Position numbers and translations under genes: made by a program. The notes beneath the pieces were generated by a model. It had not been told where the DNA came from and searched no databases. It saw nothing but the letters and a program-made list of their open reading frames with translations. Positions 43,902-44,811 of a stretch of 44,811 nt of DNA are shown here, in pieces. This DNA comes from Acinetobacter bereziniae. Its GTDB lineage: Bacteria; Pseudomonadota; Gammaproteobacteria; Pseudomonadales; Moraxellaceae. Each line of letters begins with the position of its first letter. The first letter of the stretch is position 1. The stretch covers positions 1 to 44,811 of the forward strand of contig WNDP01000017.1 in assembly GCA_009912575.1 (NCBI GenBank), written 5' to 3'.

Positions 43902-44811
43902 GCCTACCTCTTAAGGCTTACTCAGCAATATAATTCTCAGATGAATAAGCCTACACCTAAAATTTATCGTACAACAAATTGGTCATCCTACAATCGTGCT
44001 TTGATCAATCGTGGTAATTTAACAATTTAGTTTGATCCAAAAACCCAATGGTACGCTCCCTCCAAAGGCAAACATGGTTGAAATCAAACTTATTCCGACA
44101 CAGCCATTCAATGCTGTTTAATGATCAAATCTTTATTTCATCTTTCCTTACGGATGGTCACTGGTTTTGTTCAAAGCCTTATTAGACTGTGTGGTCTAAA
44201 TTGGACAGCTCCAGATTATCCAACCATTTGTAGAAGACAAAAGCATATTGATATTTAAATTTGCTATGAAAAGCGTTGTAATGGATTGCATCTACTTGTT
44301 GATTCAACGGGCTTGAAGTTTTTAGGTGGAGGTGAATGGAAACGTAAGAAACATCAGCCTGAATATCGTCGCCAATGGCGTAAACTGCATATCGGTATAG
44401 ATGCTAAAACCCTGCAAATACGAGCAGTTCAGCGTACAACGAATAATATCAGTGATTCGCAAGTTCTTGAAGATTCACTTGATCAAATCCCATTAGATGA
44501 GCAGATTGATTCAGTCTATACACACGGGGCTTATGACACAAAACAATGCCGTCAGGTCATTGCAGATCGGCAAGCGTATGCAGTGATTCCACCCAGAAAA
44601 AATGCAAAGCCTTGGAAAGATAACAAAGTTCATTCGCGAGAACGAAATGAATTACTTCGAACAGTTAAACGTTTCGGCAGGACACTATGGAAAAAATGGT
44701 CAGGCTATCATCACCGAAGTTTGGTCGAAACTAAGATGCATTGCATCAAATTATTAGGCGATAAACTCAGTGCTAGGAACTTTCAAAGCCAAGTCAATGA
44801 GGTACATGCCC
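43887..44811 (+). mobile_element. IS5-family (IS903-like) insertion sequence, right end outside the window
   Basis: The left terminal repeat GGCTTTGTTGCATAAGCC (43887-43904) resembles the IS903-group end (GGCTTTGTTGAATAA...). It is followed by a transposase frame. The right end and target duplication are not visible. The element interrupts the toxin/immunity cluster. Confidence 0.8.
43941..44811 (+). pseudogene. IS903-like DDE transposase with three stop codons, 3'-partial
   Basis: The frame is continuous from ATG 43941 to the edge except for TAG (44028-44030), TGA (44079-44081) and TAA (44256-44258). Recognisable parts: NWSSYNRALINRGNLTI, HLLVDSTGLKFLGGGEWK (first catalytic Asp), YTHGAYDTKQC (second Asp position reads His), RSLVETKMHCIKLLGDKL (Glu). 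Three nonsense codons and a lost catalytic residue make it inactive; it could move only with a transposase supplied elsewhere. Confidence 0.85.

Overview
The window looks like a chromosomal stretch of an Acinetobacter-type gammaproteobacterium. The basis is low G+C coding sequence, large Acinetobacter-style CdiA/FhaB two-partner secretion proteins, a long VgrG with a DUF2345 domain, and a zinc-starvation operon (folE2, hisI, gamma-carbonic anhydrase, dihydroorotase, thrS paralogues) of the kind known in this genus. No rRNA, intact tRNA or CRISPR array was seen. Family assignments come from reading the translated sequence, not from database searches.

Layout: (1) 1-8.8 kb is the 3' part of a contact-dependent inhibition locus. 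It holds a CdiA-like protein entering from the left edge, its small immunity partner, a displaced orphan toxin module with a frameshift, its immunity gene and an immunity-like remnant. (2) 8.9-10.6 kb holds three small exported or lipoprotein genes. (3) 10.8-12.9 kb is mobile-element debris: a YqaJ 3' fragment, an RDF-like gene, and the C-terminal third of an SMC-like ATPase fused onto it. A polytopic membrane protein follows on the minus strand. (4) 14.5-21.1 kb is a type VI secretion cluster: vgrG, a VRR-NUC-type nuclease effector, a likely immunity protein, an HNH-like zinc protein and the tail of a second immunity gene. (5) 21.2-26.3 kb is a four-gene defence operon (MBL-fold hydrolase, trypsin-like protease, small middle component, SMC/ABC ATPase) matching the Lamassu / ABC-three-component architecture with hydrolase plus protease effectors. 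Its ATPase is cut off before the signature and Walker B motifs, at a scar shared with a truncated tyrosine integrase.

(6) 27.7-33.4 kb, minus strand, is a compact operon folE2-hisI-gammaCA-pyrC-thrS behind a perfect 30-bp Zur-type palindrome, preceded by a Fur-family paralogue that has lost structural-zinc cysteines. A second Zur-like box lies between this regulator and the next locus. (7) 33.9-43.8 kb, plus strand, is a second two-partner secretion/CDI locus. tpsB has an in-frame stop and tpsA is broken in three places, but the Hint-toxin tail and immunity gene are kept, followed by decayed toxin remnants and more immunity genes. (8) From 43.887 kb a decayed IS5-family (IS903-like) element truncates the last gene and runs off the right edge.

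Functionally the window is an arsenal and defence region (two CDI loci, one T6SS effector island, one Lamassu-like system) wrapped around a zinc-limitation operon. Many genes are truncated or frameshifted, so repeated module exchange and decay is the dominant theme.
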